Assembly: GCA_937925755.1 (NCBI GenBank)
Contig: CALAMX010000025.1
Location: 1-13,728, forward strand
Reading direction: 5' to 3'
DNA: 13,728 bases
Source of the DNA: an uncultured Burkholderiales bacterium
GTDB lineage: Bacteria > Pseudomonadota > Gammaproteobacteria > Burkholderiales > Thiobacillaceae
Below the pieces are notes generated by a model. That model saw only the letters and a program-made list of their open reading frames with translations, ran no database searches and was not told where the DNA came from. The first letter of the stretch is position 1; each line of letters opens with the position of its first letter. Shown here piece by piece: positions 13,527-13,728 of the stretch. A program made the position numbers and the translations under genes.

Positions 13527-13728
13527 ATGAAGCACTGGCACAGCACGTTGGTCGGACGACAACCCTACCGCCCCTGGTTGATTGATAACGGCTCTTTGAC
13601 CGCCGCACTCAAACGCCGCTGCCCGGGCCTAAAGATCAAGCGCCTGCGCCAGGCCCTCGACCGCCCCAATGCCGACGAATACCGACTCCTGGGGCTCGCC
13701 CCCAAGGAGCGCGCCCTGATACGCGATG
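13527..13728 (+). CDS. ubiC: chorismate lyase UbiC, N-terminal part
   Basis: UbiC converts chorismate to 4-hydroxybenzoate and pyruvate, the first committed step of ubiquinone synthesis. Only 67 codons are present; the gene runs off the right edge with no stop. The visible part, WHSTLVGRQPYRPWLIDNGSL followed by TAALKRRCPGLKIKRLRQAL and ERALIRD, fits the N-terminal region of betaproteobacterial UbiC. The start ATG at 13527 is the first in frame and lacks a good ribosome site. ubiC close downstream of recG is common in this group; here the reverse PhnD-type gene is inserted between them. A downstream ubiA is expected but lies outside the window. Confidence 0.75.
   Translation, partial: MKHWHSTLVGRQPYRPWLIDNGSLTAALKRRCPGLKIKRLRQALDRPNADEYRLLGLAPKERALIRD

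Noticed and set aside
1..13728. CRISPR arrays, insertion sequences, tRNA or rRNA genes, prophage.
   Set aside because: None was seen. Apart from the left-edge repeats, the window is densely packed with chromosomal genes and has no transposase, integrase or cloverleaf-like sequence that I could recognise.

Overview
This is a GC-rich chromosomal stretch that most resembles an autotrophic betaproteobacterium, perhaps a Thiobacillus-like sulfur or hydrogen oxidiser. The evidence is a 68-residue RpoZ (the short betaproteobacterial form), the order gmk-rpoZ-spoT-ridA-recG-ubiC, and a class I, Calvin-cycle type phosphoribulokinase homologue. The genus is an inference from memory of these families; no search was run.

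Layout. Bases 1-123 hold two copies of a hairpin repeat that probably continues to the left of the window. Bases 124-474 look non-coding. A forward phosphoribulokinase-like gene (543-1487) follows a likely promoter and a strong inverted repeat. It converges on, and overlaps by 4 bp, a reverse-strand five-gene cluster. Read in its own direction that cluster is: Ser/Thr protein kinase, PP2C phosphatase, rph, rdgB, hemW (5871 down to 1484). ATGA overlaps join kinase to phosphatase and phosphatase to rph, and an 8-bp overlap joins rdgB to hemW. A 74-bp divergent gap separates the kinase from forward yicC and gmk, then comes rpoZ-spoT-ridA-recG. A reverse, solitary PhnD-type periplasmic binding protein follows. 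The window ends in the first 67 codons of a divergently transcribed ubiC.

How the genes relate. The reverse cluster puts reversible protein phosphorylation together with RNA 3'-end processing (rph), nucleotide-pool cleaning (rdgB) and heme insertion (hemW). The forward cluster joins an RNase (yicC), GMP-to-GDP conversion (gmk), the RNA polymerase omega subunit (rpoZ) and (p)ppGpp turnover (spoT), then RidA and the fork-remodelling helicase RecG. Most of this is core housekeeping.

The most unusual points are these: (1) the phosphoribulokinase homologue keeps its catalytic residues but has changed several positions linked to ribulose-5-phosphate binding, and carries a basic insertion of about 23 residues; (2) an inverted repeat overlaps its Shine-Dalgarno sequence and likely start point; (3) recG contains an in-frame 7-bp x 4 tandem repeat, whose copy-number change would shift the frame; (4) an eight-G run lies at codons 11-13 of the PP2C gene; (5) the hairpin repeats at the left edge differ in stem sequence while keeping their pairing.
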